A DNA stretch of 45,743 nt from an uncultured Caldilineales bacterium (GTDB lineage Bacteria > Chloroflexota > Anaerolineae > JAAEKA01): contig CALESQ010000115.1 in assembly GCA_937907455.1 (NCBI GenBank), positions 1-45,743 on the forward strand, given 5' to 3'. Shown here in pieces: positions 8,782-17,122 of the stretch. The translations under genes were made by a program, and so were the position numbers. The stretch's first letter is position 1; each line of letters starts with the position of its first letter. The notes under the pieces are model-generated. The model did not search any database and was not told the DNA's origin. It saw only the letters and a list, made by a program, of their open reading frames with translations.

Positions 8782-9809
8782 AGCCTGCTTGCAGATGGTT
8801 TTTCAAACGTGTATGCCCCTAAATCGCGCTGCACCTGGCGGTAGATAGCCATACGCTCCAGGCGCATGGCGCGTTGTGCCCGCTGGCGGGGGATGACGGC
8901 GCCGCTCAGCCATTTGATGCCTTCTTCGGCCCAAAGCAGGGTAAAGTTAAGGCGGCTGAAGGTGCGCAGGCGCTGTGCAGTGGCATGGCCGTGATATTTA
9001 TGGATATAGCGCAGCCGCGATTGGTGGAAATGACGATGGCGGGCAGCTACTACCTGCTCGCTGGATTTGCCTTCGTAGTGAGTGACAAGCGCTTGCGGCA
9101 GATAGTGGACCTGCCAACCCGCCTGCTTGATGCGCCGACAGAGGTCCATCTCTTCCGAATACATGAAAAAGCCGGGATCAAAAAGCCCCACTTGATCCAG
9201 CGCAGCGCGACGCACCAGCAAACACGCTCCCACCAGCCAATCTACCGCGGTGGGAAGATTGTCGGGCAAATCCAGAGCGTAATAACGACTAAGCACGGGA
9301 TTGCGCGGCCACCAGCGTTGTAAAATGGTGCTTTCCAGCAGGAAGGTGGCCGCAGTGGGGAAACGGCGACGCGAAGACTGGGGGCTGCCATCGCCATAGC
9401 GCAACTGCGGGCCAACCACACCAACTTCAGGGTGGGCTTCGGCGTAGTCCAGTAACGCAGTCACTGCGTGAGGGTCTGGCTGGGTATCGGGGTTCAGCAG
9501 CAGCACATAGCGCCCACTGGCCGCAGCGATACCCTGGTTGTTGGCCGCGGTAAATCCGAGGTTTTGCTGGTTGGCTATGGTATGCACCCAGGGGAACTGT
9601 GATCGTAGCATCTCCTGGCTGCCGTCGTGTGAGGCATTATCCACCACGATGACCTGCCCCCGATAGCGTTGCCGGTTGAACTGCATAAAGTCAACGCCTT
9701 CCATGAACAAGTTGCTGCTGGCTGCAAGAGCCAGCAGGCAATAGCGCAGAAGATCGCGGACATTCCAGTTGACTATGACAACCGAAAAGTCTATCGGGTG
9801 ATTTGTCAT
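8778..9809 (-). CDS. Glycosyltransferase family 2 (rhamnosyltransferase-like)
   Basis: A 343-residue GT-A enzyme. FSVVIVNWNVRDLL at the N-terminus, VVDNASHDGSQEML around 75-88 and LLLNPDTQPD (the DXD-type metal site) are the standard GT2 motifs. GFFMYSEEMDLCRRIKQAGW contains the catalytic-base region (ED-like). This subgroup includes rhamnosyl- and dTDP/GDP-deoxyhexose transferases, which would fit the Gmd/Rmd-like genes nearby, but substrate is inference. Its ATG abuts the polyprenyl synthase stop codon with no spacer, and it overlaps the GT4 gene by 4 nt. Confidence 0.87.
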   Translation of the reverse strand: MTNHPIDFSVVIVNWNVRDLLRYCLLALAASSNLFMEGVDFMQFNRQRYRGQVIVVDNASHDGSQEMLRSQFPWVHTIANQQNLGFTAANNQGIAAASGRYVLLLNPDTQPDPHAVTALLDYAEAHPEVGVVGPQLRYGDGSPQSSRRRFPTAATFLLESTILQRWWPRNPVLSRYYALDLPDNLPTAVDWLVGACLLVRRAALDQVGLFDPGFFMYSEEMDLCRRIKQAGWQVHYLPQALVTHYEGKSSEQVVAARHRHFHQSRLRYIHKYHGHATAQRLRTFSRLNFTLLWAEEGIKWLSGAVIPRQRAQRAMRLERMAIYRQVQRDLGAYTFEKPSASRL

Positions 9810-10778
9810 TTAGGTAGTGCGTAAAACGACATAATCCGCCAGATCGAGCAGGGCCTGGCGGTGTTGCGAATCGGGTAAAGCCAACAGTGGTTCTTTGCTT
9901 TGAGTGATGAAGCGCACGGCCTCGTGGCGGGTGGCCTCGATGGCCGGGGATGTGCCGATCTGGGCAATCAGGTGGTCCAGGTCGCTTGAGCCGCGGCCGT
10001 TGTCGCTGTTTTGCATCACGGTCATAGCTTCGGGGTTGCTTTGTAGGTAGTAAAACACCGGCAGAGTTACGGTTCCCTGGCGCAGGTCACCGCCAACAGG
10101 TTTACCGACTTTGTTGGGATCACCGATGAAGTCGAGGATATCGTCTACGATCTGGAACGCCATGCCGACGTTGTAGCCATAGTCGCGCAGTGCGCTAATC
10201 TCGCGCTCGTCGGCATGGCCCAGCACGGCCGCGGCTTCGGTGGCCGCGGCAAAAAGGGCCGCGGTTTTGCCGTAGATGCGCTTATAATAGGCATCTTTGG
10301 GTTGCGACCAGTGGCGCAGTGCGAACAATTGACGCAATTCGCCCTCGACAATGGTCATCAACGTCTGCGAGAATATCTCCATCACGCGCACGCTGCCGGT
10401 TTGAGCTGCGAAGAAGGCGGCGCGGGCAAAGACAAAATCACCGGCCAAAATGGTAGCGCCCTGGCTCCATGAGGCGTTGAGCGTGGCTTGTCCGCGGCGT
10501 AGCAGCGAGCCATCAATCACATCATCGTGTACCAGGGTGGCTGAATGCAGCATCTCGACGGCGGCGGCCAGCGATACCACGCGCGCGCTGTCGGTTGCGG
10601 GATACAGCTTGCCTACAAGCAACGCCAGCGCTGGACGCAAACGCTTGCCACCGCTGTTCAACAACACGTTGATGGCGCCAGCCAGCGGTTGGAAAACCTC
10701 GTCATCCGCTTGCATTTTCAAGTCAACCTGATGCAGGTCATCGGCAATCAGGTTAAACGCCTGGGCATAACTGCTCAC
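9810..10778 (-). CDS. Polyprenyl diphosphate synthase (trans-isoprenyl, IspB/HepT-like)
   Basis: A 322-residue all-helical prenyltransferase. The two aspartate-rich motifs are intact: HDDVIDGSLLRRG (first, about residues 84-96) and QIVDDILDFIGD (second, about 211-222). Start codon is GTG at 10776-10778 with GGAG placed upstream. Family members extend allylic diphosphates with IPP to make quinone side chains. Its position directly upstream of three glycosyltransferases and an O-antigen ligase raises the possibility that it serves glycan-carrier or quinone synthesis; undecaprenyl carrier is normally made by the unrelated cis-prenyltransferase UppS, so the link is uncertain. Confidence 0.9.
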   Translation of the reverse strand: MSSYAQAFNLIADDLHQVDLKMQADDEVFQPLAGAINVLLNSGGKRLRPALALLVGKLYPATDSARVVSLAAAVEMLHSATLVHDDVIDGSLLRRGQATLNASWSQGATILAGDFVFARAAFFAAQTGSVRVMEIFSQTLMTIVEGELRQLFALRHWSQPKDAYYKRIYGKTAALFAAATEAAAVLGHADEREISALRDYGYNVGMAFQIVDDILDFIGDPNKVGKPVGGDLRQGTVTLPVFYYLQSNPEAMTVMQNSDNGRGSSDLDHLIAQIGTSPAIEATRHEAVRFITQSKEPLLALPDSQHRQALLDLADYVVLRTT

Positions 10779-10799
10779 AGATAGCTCCTCGACAATGAA

Positions 10800-11615
10800 T
10801 TACTGTCTATTATGTCTGTCTATATCCAGCTTGGCAAATACTGCGCGGGCCAGCGTAGACGTAGTTGCGGCTACGGTTGCAACGGATAGTGCTTGAATTT
10901 GGGCCAATCCCGCAGCAATCAGCGGGATATAGGCGGGTTCGTTGCGCTGCCCACGGTGCGGATGGGGCGTCAGATAGGGGGCGTCGGTTTCCAGCAGCAA
11001 GCGGTCGATGGGTAACTCGGCCAGCAAGGCGTGTAATGCTTTGGCATTGCGGAAGGTTAACGGCCCGCCGAAGGAAAGCACCATGTTCCAATCAAAAGCT
11101 TCATGGGCCATGTCCAGGTCGCCGGCATAGGCATGCAGCACGCCCAGAATGGCAAAGTCGGTGCGGCGCTGCCGGGCACCAACCACCCAGCCGCGCAGCA
11201 GGTCGCGCAGGTCGCTGTGGGCGTCGCGGCAGTGCAGTACTACAGGCAGATCAAGCTGCGCGGCCAGCTCCAGTTGTGCTTCGCAGGCCGTCCATTGTTG
11301 GGCGTGCTCTACCCGTTCCCAATAGTAATCCAACCCGATTTCACCGATGGCTACTACCTTGGGGTGCGCGGCCAGCGCCTCAAGCTCGGACAATGTAGCG
11401 GCAGAAAAATCGGCGCTGTCGTTGGGATGTACGCCCACTTGCGCGTAGACGCCCGGATACTGCTCGGCCAGCGCGATGGCCTGACGGCTTGTAGCCAAGT
11501 CCACCGCGGGGATGATGATCAGCGGTACACCGGCCTGTTGCGCCCGCGCCACCACTGCCTCGCGATCCTCATCGAATTGCGGAAAGTTCAGGTGGCAGTG
11601 GGTGTCGGTGAACAT
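10800..11615 (-). CDS. tatD: TatD-family metal-dependent deoxyribonuclease
   Basis: A 271-residue TIM-barrel hydrolase with the full TatD metal set: DTHCHLNF at the start, GEIGLDYYW around 96, LHCRDAHSD mid-protein and LLETDAPYLTP near residue 207. Family members are Mg-dependent 3'-5' DNases or related phosphodiesterases in the cytoplasm. The last codons (about 10800-10822) come from a sequence with two copies of an 8-bp word (ATAGACAG on the minus strand). This resembles the words in the gap on the other side of the gene. The protein end IDRHNRQ may therefore be repeat-derived. Confidence 0.88.
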   Translation of the reverse strand: MFTDTHCHLNFPQFDEDREAVVARAQQAGVPLIIIPAVDLATSRQAIALAEQYPGVYAQVGVHPNDSADFSAATLSELEALAAHPKVVAIGEIGLDYYWERVEHAQQWTACEAQLELAAQLDLPVVLHCRDAHSDLRDLLRGWVVGARQRRTDFAILGVLHAYAGDLDMAHEAFDWNMVLSFGGPLTFRNAKALHALLAELPIDRLLLETDAPYLTPHPHRGQRNEPAYIPLIAAGLAQIQALSVATVAATTSTLARAVFAKLDIDRHNRQ

Positions 11616-11633
11616 GAGTGGGGGAAGGAGGAG

Positions 11634-11755
11634 GTAGACAAGTAAACAAGTAGACAGGTAGACAAGGAGGGAGAGATGGGGGAGGCGGGTCGTATCGCTA
11701 TCCCTTGTGTACCTAACCCTTGTCTACTTGTGTACTTATCCCTTGCCTGCCTATT
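11634..11755. repeat. Inverted word array RE1 (8-bp word, GTAGACAA type)
   Basis: Four consecutive 8-bp words beginning GTA (GTAGACAA and close variants) fill 11634-11665. After a purine-rich spacer, inverted words ending TAC or similar (TTGTCTAC, TTGTGTAC) with interspersed 7-bp words run from 11702 to 11755. The array occupies the gap between the tatD start and the phosphohexomutase stop. Confidence 0.85.
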
Positions 11756-11761
11756 CTTCAT

Positions 11762-13195
11762 TTACTTTAACCCAGCGATCTCCAGACCGCCATCAAGGAT
11801 GGCAGGGAGCAGGTCGTGGCGGGTGGTTTCGCTGTAGACGCGCACGATCGGTTCGGTGCCGCTGAAACGGATCAGCAGGAAACCGCCGTCTTCCAGATAA
11901 TACTTGTAGCCGTCCATGCCGCTGAAACCGGTGATCTTGAGTCCGGCCACACTGGTGGGACGGGCTGCATCCAGGCGCTGTTTGGCCAGCGGGCGCTTTT
12001 CGCTGGGGAAGCGGGTGTCAATGCGGTGATAATAGAAGCGGTTGCCCACTTCGTCGAACAGCATATCCACCAGCTCGGAGGGCTTTTTGCCGGTTTGCAC
12101 CATAAAATCCAGAAACAGCAGCGCAGCCAGAATGCCATCGCGCTCTGGCAGGTGATCGCCAAAGGCATAGCCGCCGCTTTCTTCACCGCCGATCATGGCG
12201 CCGGTTTCCAGCATGGTGGGGGCCACGAACTTGAAGCCCACACCTACTTCGTAGACCTCGGCTCCGTATTTCTTGCCAAGGATGTCCAACATACCGGTGG
12301 TGGAGAGTGCCTTGACGATAGGCCGATGATCGCCACGCTGTTTGAGCAGGTACAGCGCCATCAAACCGTAGGCACGTAACTGGTCAATGAACTCACCATG
12401 CTCATCAATCAGGCCCAGACGGTCGGCATCGCCGTCGTTGATGACGCCCACGTCGGCGTGTTCGCGCTTGACCGCCGCCATGCCTGCATCTACGTTGGGG
12501 CGAATCGGCTCAGGCCGATCCATTTCGGGGAAGACGGGGTTGGTGCCGCCGTGTACTACGATCACCTCGGTTTTGCCACCGGTCAACAGGGCATCGAGCC
12601 AGCCGGAGCCGTTGCCCCACATGGCATCATAGACGATGCGCAACCCGGCGTCCTTGATGCGCTCTATATCTACCAGCTCACACAGACGCGCCAGATAGGC
12701 CGGTTTGGGATCAAAAAAGCGCAACAGTCCCACGGCCTCGGCCTGTTCCGCGGGGATGCGGTGTACGCCGGCCATGGTTGCAGGGATCATGCTTTCGATC
12801 TGCTGCAAGCCCGCGGGATCAATGGCGCCACCGGCGGGATTACGTACCTTGAAGCCGTTGTCCGCAGGCGGATTGTGGCTGGCGGTGATGTTGATGGCTC
12901 CCAGCGCGCCGTGATGTACCACTTGAAAGGAGATGGCTGGCGTGGGCGTGGGGCCTTCGCAGAAATGCACGGGGATACCATTGCCGGTGATCACTTCGGC
13001 AGCGGCCAGGGCAAAGGCGCGCCCCGAAAAACGTTTGTCGTGGCCGATCACTACACCGCGCGCCAGATCGGCAGGCTTGGTGATGTCGCGCAGATAACCG
13101 GCAAAACCCTGCGCGCAGCGCCGCACATTGTTGAAAGTATAGTCCTCACCGATGCGGCCGCGCCAACCATCGGTGCCGAAAATGATGTCGTTCAT
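11762..13195 (-). CDS. Phosphohexomutase (phosphoglucomutase/phosphomannomutase family)
   Basis: A 477-residue alpha-D-phosphohexomutase. FGTDGWRGRIGEDYTF opens the protein, the phosphoserine loop is NITASHNPPADNGFK (about residue 100), the metal loop is NDGDADRLG (about 255) and the phosphate-binding loop is RFSGTEPIVRVYSE near the C-terminus. Such enzymes interconvert hexose 1- and 6-phosphates. The ASHNP loop with tryptophan in GTDGWRG resembles PGM/PMM rather than GlmM. The adjacent GlmM-like paralogue and the downstream GDP-mannose dehydratase suggest that it provides mannose-1-phosphate or glucose-1-phosphate. Start ATG at 13193-13195 has a GGGAG upstream. Confidence 0.88.
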   Translation of the reverse strand: MNDIIFGTDGWRGRIGEDYTFNNVRRCAQGFAGYLRDITKPADLARGVVIGHDKRFSGRAFALAAAEVITGNGIPVHFCEGPTPTPAISFQVVHHGALGAINITASHNPPADNGFKVRNPAGGAIDPAGLQQIESMIPATMAGVHRIPAEQAEAVGLLRFFDPKPAYLARLCELVDIERIKDAGLRIVYDAMWGNGSGWLDALLTGGKTEVIVVHGGTNPVFPEMDRPEPIRPNVDAGMAAVKREHADVGVINDGDADRLGLIDEHGEFIDQLRAYGLMALYLLKQRGDHRPIVKALSTTGMLDILGKKYGAEVYEVGVGFKFVAPTMLETGAMIGGEESGGYAFGDHLPERDGILAALLFLDFMVQTGKKPSELVDMLFDEVGNRFYYHRIDTRFPSEKRPLAKQRLDAARPTSVAGLKITGFSGMDGYKYYLEDGGFLLIRFSGTEPIVRVYSETTRHDLLPAILDGGLEIAGLK

Positions 13196-13215
13196 GGGTG
13201 TGTCTCCCGTTGTCG

Positions 13216-13289
13216 GTATTCAGTATGCAGTGTCCGGTATACAGTTCCGGATGCCGCATCCTGAATACTGGTTACCGTATACTGGATAC
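13216..13289. repeat. Inverted word array RE2 (7-bp word, GTANNCA type)
   Basis: Five tandem 7-bp words in strict register (13216-13250; GTATTCA, GTATACA and variants) are followed by an 11-nt spacer. Four inverted words then run from 13262 to 13289 (TGAATAC, TGGATAC and variants). The stop codon of the glmM-like gene (13272-13274) lies inside one inverted word. Confidence 0.9.
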
Positions 13290-14648
13290 GGCTGTCACAA
13301 CCGTGTGCAAAATGGCCTGCGCTTCGTTGCGCAGTGCTTCGATTGGTTGATTTGCGCCTTGAATCATCACTCGTACTACCGGTTCGGTGCCGGAATAGCG
13401 TACATTGATCAGCGTGTCGGGGCCAAGCGCGGTATGGGAGCGGCTGATCTGCTCCTGCACCGCGGGTAACTGCTCCAGCGGAGGTTTGCTGGGCACAGCG
13501 GCTTTCTGCAGTACCTGAGGCACTTTGCGCAACATGCTGTCAGCCAGATCGGAAAAACGCCGATTGCGGTTGTCGAGTAGCAGGCGGCTGACGCGCAACG
13601 CGGTATACAGGCCGTCGCCGGTAGTCAGGCCGTGTTCAAACAGGATGATGTGGCCTGATTGCTCGCCACCCAGCAGGTGGCCGCCTTCACGCATGGCCTG
13701 TGACACCCATTTGTCGCCTACATCGGTGCGTTTCAGTGTTACACCCACCTCGCGCAGTGAGAGGTCCAGCCCCAGGTTAGCCATTTGCGTAGTGACCACG
13801 GCGTTGCCGCTCAGTTTGCCCTGCGCCAGCAGAGCACGCGCCAGAATTGCCAGGATATAGTCGCCGTCGCGCTCTACGCCGGTGTCGTCCACGAACTTGC
13901 AGCGGTCGGCATCGCCATCAAACACAAAGCCAATGTCGGCCATGGCGGCCAGCACAGCCTGTCCGGCGCGTTGGGGACCATCGCCTTCAGTGCCACAATT
14001 TACGTTGATGTTGACGCCGTTGGGCCACACATTGAGCGCCACAACCTCGGCGCCCAGGCGACGGAACACCTCTGGCGCCAGGTAAGAGGCGGCACCGTTG
14101 GCGCAGTCCAGTACCACACGCAGGCCGCGCAGCGCGTTTGGCCCACCAAAGGCGTGCAGCAGGTGATTGACATAGGTTTCGCCCAGATCGCGGGTAAACT
14201 GTACCATGCCATGCTGACCGTTTGATTGCCAGGCTGTGGCTTCATCCAGCGCCATTTGCTCGATGCGCAGTTCCAGCTCATCGTCGGCCTTGAAGCCGTT
14301 GCTGTCGAATACCTTGATGCCGTTGTCCCAATAGGGATTGTGTGAGGCAGAAATGACGATGCCGAAGGCGGCATTGCGCTGTGCGGCTAGAAAACTGACG
14401 CCCGGCGTGCTGAACTCATCCAGCAACATGACATCTACGCCTTCAGCCATGATGCCGGCCAGCAGAGCATTCTCCAGCATAGCCCCGGAGCGGCGGGTGT
14501 CTCGCCCGACCAGCACTACCGGCTGTGTGCTGCGGGTTCGCGCCAGGTCGCCGATGGCGCGCCCGACGCGCAGGGTGAATTCCGGGGTGAGCGGCCAGTC
14601 GCCGGCGCGCCCGCGAATGCCATCAGTGCCAAATAAACGAGGTTTCAT
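13272..14648 (-). CDS. glmM: Phosphoglucosamine mutase-like phosphohexomutase
   Basis: A 458-residue mutase converting glucosamine-6-P to glucosamine-1-P on the route to UDP-GlcNAc. FGTDGIRGRAGDWPLTPE at the N-terminus and GIVISASHNPYWDNGIKVF (phosphoserine loop) are typical of GlmM. The metal loop VFDGDADRCKFVD and the C-terminal RYSGTEPVVRVMI complete the active site. It lies 76 bp upstream of the other mutase in the direction of transcription. The last codons (VSSIR) and the TAA stop fall within the RE2 word array, so its C-terminal tail seems to have been made or trimmed by the array. Confidence 0.88.
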   Translation of the reverse strand: MKPRLFGTDGIRGRAGDWPLTPEFTLRVGRAIGDLARTRSTQPVVLVGRDTRRSGAMLENALLAGIMAEGVDVMLLDEFSTPGVSFLAAQRNAAFGIVISASHNPYWDNGIKVFDSNGFKADDELELRIEQMALDEATAWQSNGQHGMVQFTRDLGETYVNHLLHAFGGPNALRGLRVVLDCANGAASYLAPEVFRRLGAEVVALNVWPNGVNINVNCGTEGDGPQRAGQAVLAAMADIGFVFDGDADRCKFVDDTGVERDGDYILAILARALLAQGKLSGNAVVTTQMANLGLDLSLREVGVTLKRTDVGDKWVSQAMREGGHLLGGEQSGHIILFEHGLTTGDGLYTALRVSRLLLDNRNRRFSDLADSMLRKVPQVLQKAAVPSKPPLEQLPAVQEQISRSHTALGPDTLINVRYSGTEPVVRVMIQGANQPIEALRNEAQAILHTVVTAVSSIR

Positions 14649-14682
14649 GGGTGAGTAGGGGACAGGGTGTGGGGATGAGAAC

Positions 14683-14785
14683 GTAGCGAGTAATGCGTAA
14701 CTCGGATTTGAGGTGGTTGGCTGTTGGAATGAGAGAGTAACGAGTAGTGCGTAATGTGCTACTCGTTACTCGTTACGCACTACTC
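14683..14785. repeat. Inverted word array RE3 (7-bp words GTAACGA, GTAGTGC)
   Basis: Three words occupy 14683-14703 and another group 14737-14757. Inverted words (TCGTTAC twice, GCACTAC) occupy 14756-14783. GAGTAGTGCGTAA pairs perfectly with TTACGCACTACTC over 13 bp, and alternative pairings of GAGTAACGAGTAG are possible. The array ends two bases before the gmd stop codon. Confidence 0.9.
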
Positions 14786-14786
14786 A

Positions 14787-15776
14787 TCAGCCGTGGATAA
14801 CGCGCGGCGCATGGGCGTTGCGTTGGTTGGCTTCCAGGTCGGCATCTACCATGATTTGCACCAGCTCACGGAAGGTAACTGCCGGCTGCCAGCCCAGTTT
14901 GCGCATGGCCTTGGATGGATCACCCACCAGCAGATCCACCTCAGCAGGGCGCATGAACCGCGGATCTTGCACTACAAACTCGTGCCAGTCCAGCCCTACA
15001 TGGCTGAAAGCTTCTTCGCAGAACTCCTGCACCGAATGGGTTTCGCCAGTGGCGATCACATAGTCATCCGGTTCGTCCTGCTGCAACATCAGCCACATGG
15101 CGCGCACGTAGTCGGGTGCATAGCCCCAGTCGCGGCGAGCATCGAGGTTACCCAGGCGCAGTTCATGTTCCAGCCCCAGCTTGATGCGCGCCACGGCGTT
15201 GCTGATCTTGTGTGTGACAAATTCCAGGCCACGGCGTTCGCTTTCGTGGTTGAAAAGAATGCCAGAGCAGGCGAACAGATCGTAGCTCTCACGGTAGTTG
15301 ATAGTGATCCAATGGCCATAGACCTTGGCTACGCCGTAGGGTGAGCGTGGATAAAGCGGTGTGGTTTCGCTCTGCGGCACTTCCTGCACCTTGCCAAACA
15401 TTTCGCTGCTGCTGGCCTGATAGAAGCGCACGCGGGAATTAACCAGGCGGATAGCATCCAGCAGGCGGGTGACACCGAGCGCGGTAAACTCACCGGTGAG
15501 CACCGGCTGCTGCCACGAGGTCGGCACAAAACTCTGTGCGGCCAGGTTATACACTTCATCAGGCTGGTATTCTTCCAAGATGTTGATCAGCGATACCTGA
15601 TCCAGCAGGTCGCCCTGCACCAACGTCACCTTGTCCTGAAACTGGCGGATGCGGTCGAAATTGATGGTGCTGGAACGGCGCACCATGCCATACACGTCGT
15701 AGCCTTGCTCCAGCAAAAATTCGGCCAGGTATGAACCGTCCTGGCCTGTAATGCCGGTAATTAATGCTTTGGGCAT
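14787..15776 (-). CDS. gmd: GDP-mannose 4,6-dehydratase
   Basis: A 329-residue extended short-chain dehydrogenase converting GDP-D-mannose to GDP-4-keto-6-deoxy-D-mannose. The NADP-binding ALITGITGQDGSYLAEFL, the RRSSTINFDRI loop, the substrate motif SSSEMFGKVQE and the catalytic YGVAK are all recognisable Gmd features. Start ATG has AAGGATC upstream. The Rmd-like reductase lies 126 bp upstream and would use its product, so GDP-rhamnose or a related deoxysugar is the likely output. No mannose-1-phosphate guanylyltransferase (ManC) is present in this window. Confidence 0.92.
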   Translation of the reverse strand: MPKALITGITGQDGSYLAEFLLEQGYDVYGMVRRSSTINFDRIRQFQDKVTLVQGDLLDQVSLINILEEYQPDEVYNLAAQSFVPTSWQQPVLTGEFTALGVTRLLDAIRLVNSRVRFYQASSSEMFGKVQEVPQSETTPLYPRSPYGVAKVYGHWITINYRESYDLFACSGILFNHESERRGLEFVTHKISNAVARIKLGLEHELRLGNLDARRDWGYAPDYVRAMWLMLQQDEPDDYVIATGETHSVQEFCEEAFSHVGLDWHEFVVQDPRFMRPAEVDLLVGDPSKAMRKLGWQPAVTFRELVQIMVDADLEANQRNAHAPRVIHG

Positions 15777-15814
15777 AGAAGATCCTTATGAAAAATGGTG
15801 GTTATGAACTACAC

Positions 15815-15913
15815 GTAACATGTAACTCGTGACTCGTAACTCGGATTTTACATTTTTGGCTGCAAAGAGGTGCAGGGTGGGTTATGGGTTACTCGTTACC
15901 CTTTACTTGTTAC
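15815..15913. repeat. Inverted word array RE4 (7-bp words GTAACTC, GTAACGA)
   Basis: Four words in register cover 15815-15842 and five inverted words cover 15879-15913. The spacer starts GGATTT and has TTGGCTG after exactly 7 nt, as does the RE3 spacer. The stop codon of the Rmd-like gene (15903-15905) lies inside an inverted word (CCTTTAC). Confidence 0.9.
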
Positions 15914-16901
15914 TCACCCTCAGCGTGGCGGGTGTGGGATCGGTGGCGCCGGTTGCTACCTGCTCACGCCAATAGTCCAGCACGTCGTGCAGGCTTTGGT
16001 GGAAGGGGATTTGCGTCTGCCAGCCGGTATCGCTGGCTATGCGGCTGCAATCAGCCACCACACGGGACACGTCTACAGCACGAGCGCGTGTTTCATCCTG
16101 CGCTACTTCGATAGGAACTGCAGCGGCTTCCAGCAGCGTGGTGAGTAATTCACGTACGGTGTGCGCCTCGCCTGCGCCCAGGTTATATACCTCACCTGGC
16201 TTGCCTTGTGTCAGCGCCAGGTGGTAGCCGCGCACAATATCGCGCACATCGCTGAAATCGCGCGCTACATCCAGCGTACCGACGGTCATCAGCGGCGGGC
16301 GCAGGCCAGCTTCAATCTCCGCAATCTGCGAAGCAAAGTCGGGCGCGACAAAGCCGCGGCGCTGTCGCGGGCCAATGTGATTGAAGGGACGCACACGCAC
16401 CGCATCCACCTGGTTGCATAGCCAGTATTGCAGCCCCAGCAAATCCTGCGTGACCTTGCTCACCGCGTAGGGTGATGTGGGGCGCAGCGGTGCATCTTCG
16501 TTTACCGGCAAGTGAGCGGGATCAATCACCCCGTACTCCTCGCTGGAGCCGACCACCAGCACGCGGCAGGCCAGTCCCAACTGCGCCACGGCCTCCAGCA
16601 CGTTAAGCTGGGCGCGGATGTTGTTCTCCAGCGTAAACCAAGGGTCGTGGCGTGACAGCGAAGGAATTGGCTGCGCAGCCAGATGAAAAATATAGTCAGG
16701 CTGGGTTTCTTCTACGATGAAGCGCACCACTTCTAGGTGCGACAACTCAGCAGGAAACAAGGTTAGCCGGTCGCGCAGGTGGGCAATGTTGTCCAGCCGA
16801 CCATAAACCGTACCGGCAATTTGCCAATCGGTATGGGCCAGCAAGTACTCAGTGAGATGGCTTCCGACGAAACCGGAAATGCCGGTGATTAACGTCCGCA
16901 A
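15903..16901 (-). CDS. rmd: GDP-6-deoxy-D-mannose reductase-like NAD-dependent epimerase/dehydratase
   Basis: A 332-residue extended SDR. LITGISGFVGSHLTEYLL binds the nucleotide, VVGSSEEYGVI supplies the serine/threonine and SPYAVSKVTQDLLG the catalytic YxxxK. This set, together with co-location with gmd, points to Rmd, which reduces GDP-4-keto-6-deoxymannose to GDP-D-rhamnose, although other 4-keto-sugar reductases look similar. The best start is TTG at 16899-16901 with GGGAGAAGG just upstream; no in-frame ATG is better placed. The C-terminal RVSNK and the TAA stop are encoded by RE4 words. Confidence 0.82.
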   Translation of the reverse strand: MRTLITGISGFVGSHLTEYLLAHTDWQIAGTVYGRLDNIAHLRDRLTLFPAELSHLEVVRFIVEETQPDYIFHLAAQPIPSLSRHDPWFTLENNIRAQLNVLEAVAQLGLACRVLVVGSSEEYGVIDPAHLPVNEDAPLRPTSPYAVSKVTQDLLGLQYWLCNQVDAVRVRPFNHIGPRQRRGFVAPDFASQIAEIEAGLRPPLMTVGTLDVARDFSDVRDIVRGYHLALTQGKPGEVYNLGAGEAHTVRELLTTLLEAAAVPIEVAQDETRARAVDVSRVVADCSRIASDTGWQTQIPFHQSLHDVLDYWREQVATGATDPTPATLRVSNK

Positions 16902-16936
16902 TGGCCTTCTCCCTTCAGATTGGGAATAATGCCACC

Positions 16937-16966
16937 ATTATAGCGCATATCAGCCCTTTCTTCCAA
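16937..16966 (-). promoter_or_regulatory. Candidate sigma-70-type promoter for rmd-gmd
   Basis: On the minus strand TTGGAA (16961-16966) and a perfect TATAAT (16937-16942) are separated by 18 bp, about 36 nt upstream of the Rmd-like start codon. It lies just downstream of the DegT remnant, so the deoxysugar genes would be transcribed independently of the scarred region. Confidence 0.5.
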
Positions 16967-16989
16967 AGATATAACATTTCATGGGTGAC

Positions 16990-17103
16990 TTAGGCAGCAT
17001 GGCGTGCAATAATATCGGCGATATAGCTGATTTTCTGCTCGCTCAACGACGAGGCCGACGGCAAATAAAGCCCGTCGCGGCACAGGCGTTCAGCTACCGG
17101 AAA
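16990..17103 (-). pseudogene. C-terminal remnant of a DegT/DnrJ/EryC1-type aminotransferase
   Basis: Thirty-seven residues, beginning FPVAERLCRDGLYLPS and ending IADIIARHAA before a TAA stop, match the C-terminal end of PLP-dependent sugar aminotransferases. In some of these the tail reads AE-L---GLCLPSGS-L, then a helix. No PLP-lysine region or start is present, so about 90 percent of the gene is missing. Upstream on the coding strand the sequence switches, within 20 bp and out of frame, to the start of a glycosyltransferase gene. The remnant implies that amino-sugar biosynthesis was once encoded here. Confidence 0.65.
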
Positions 17104-17122
17104 GTGCTGCCGATAGAATTTT

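Noticed and set aside
10800..10822. Two CTGTCTAT words overlapping the tatD 3' end
   Set aside because: They resemble the 8-bp word class but form only one short arm; mentioned under tatD and not counted as an array.
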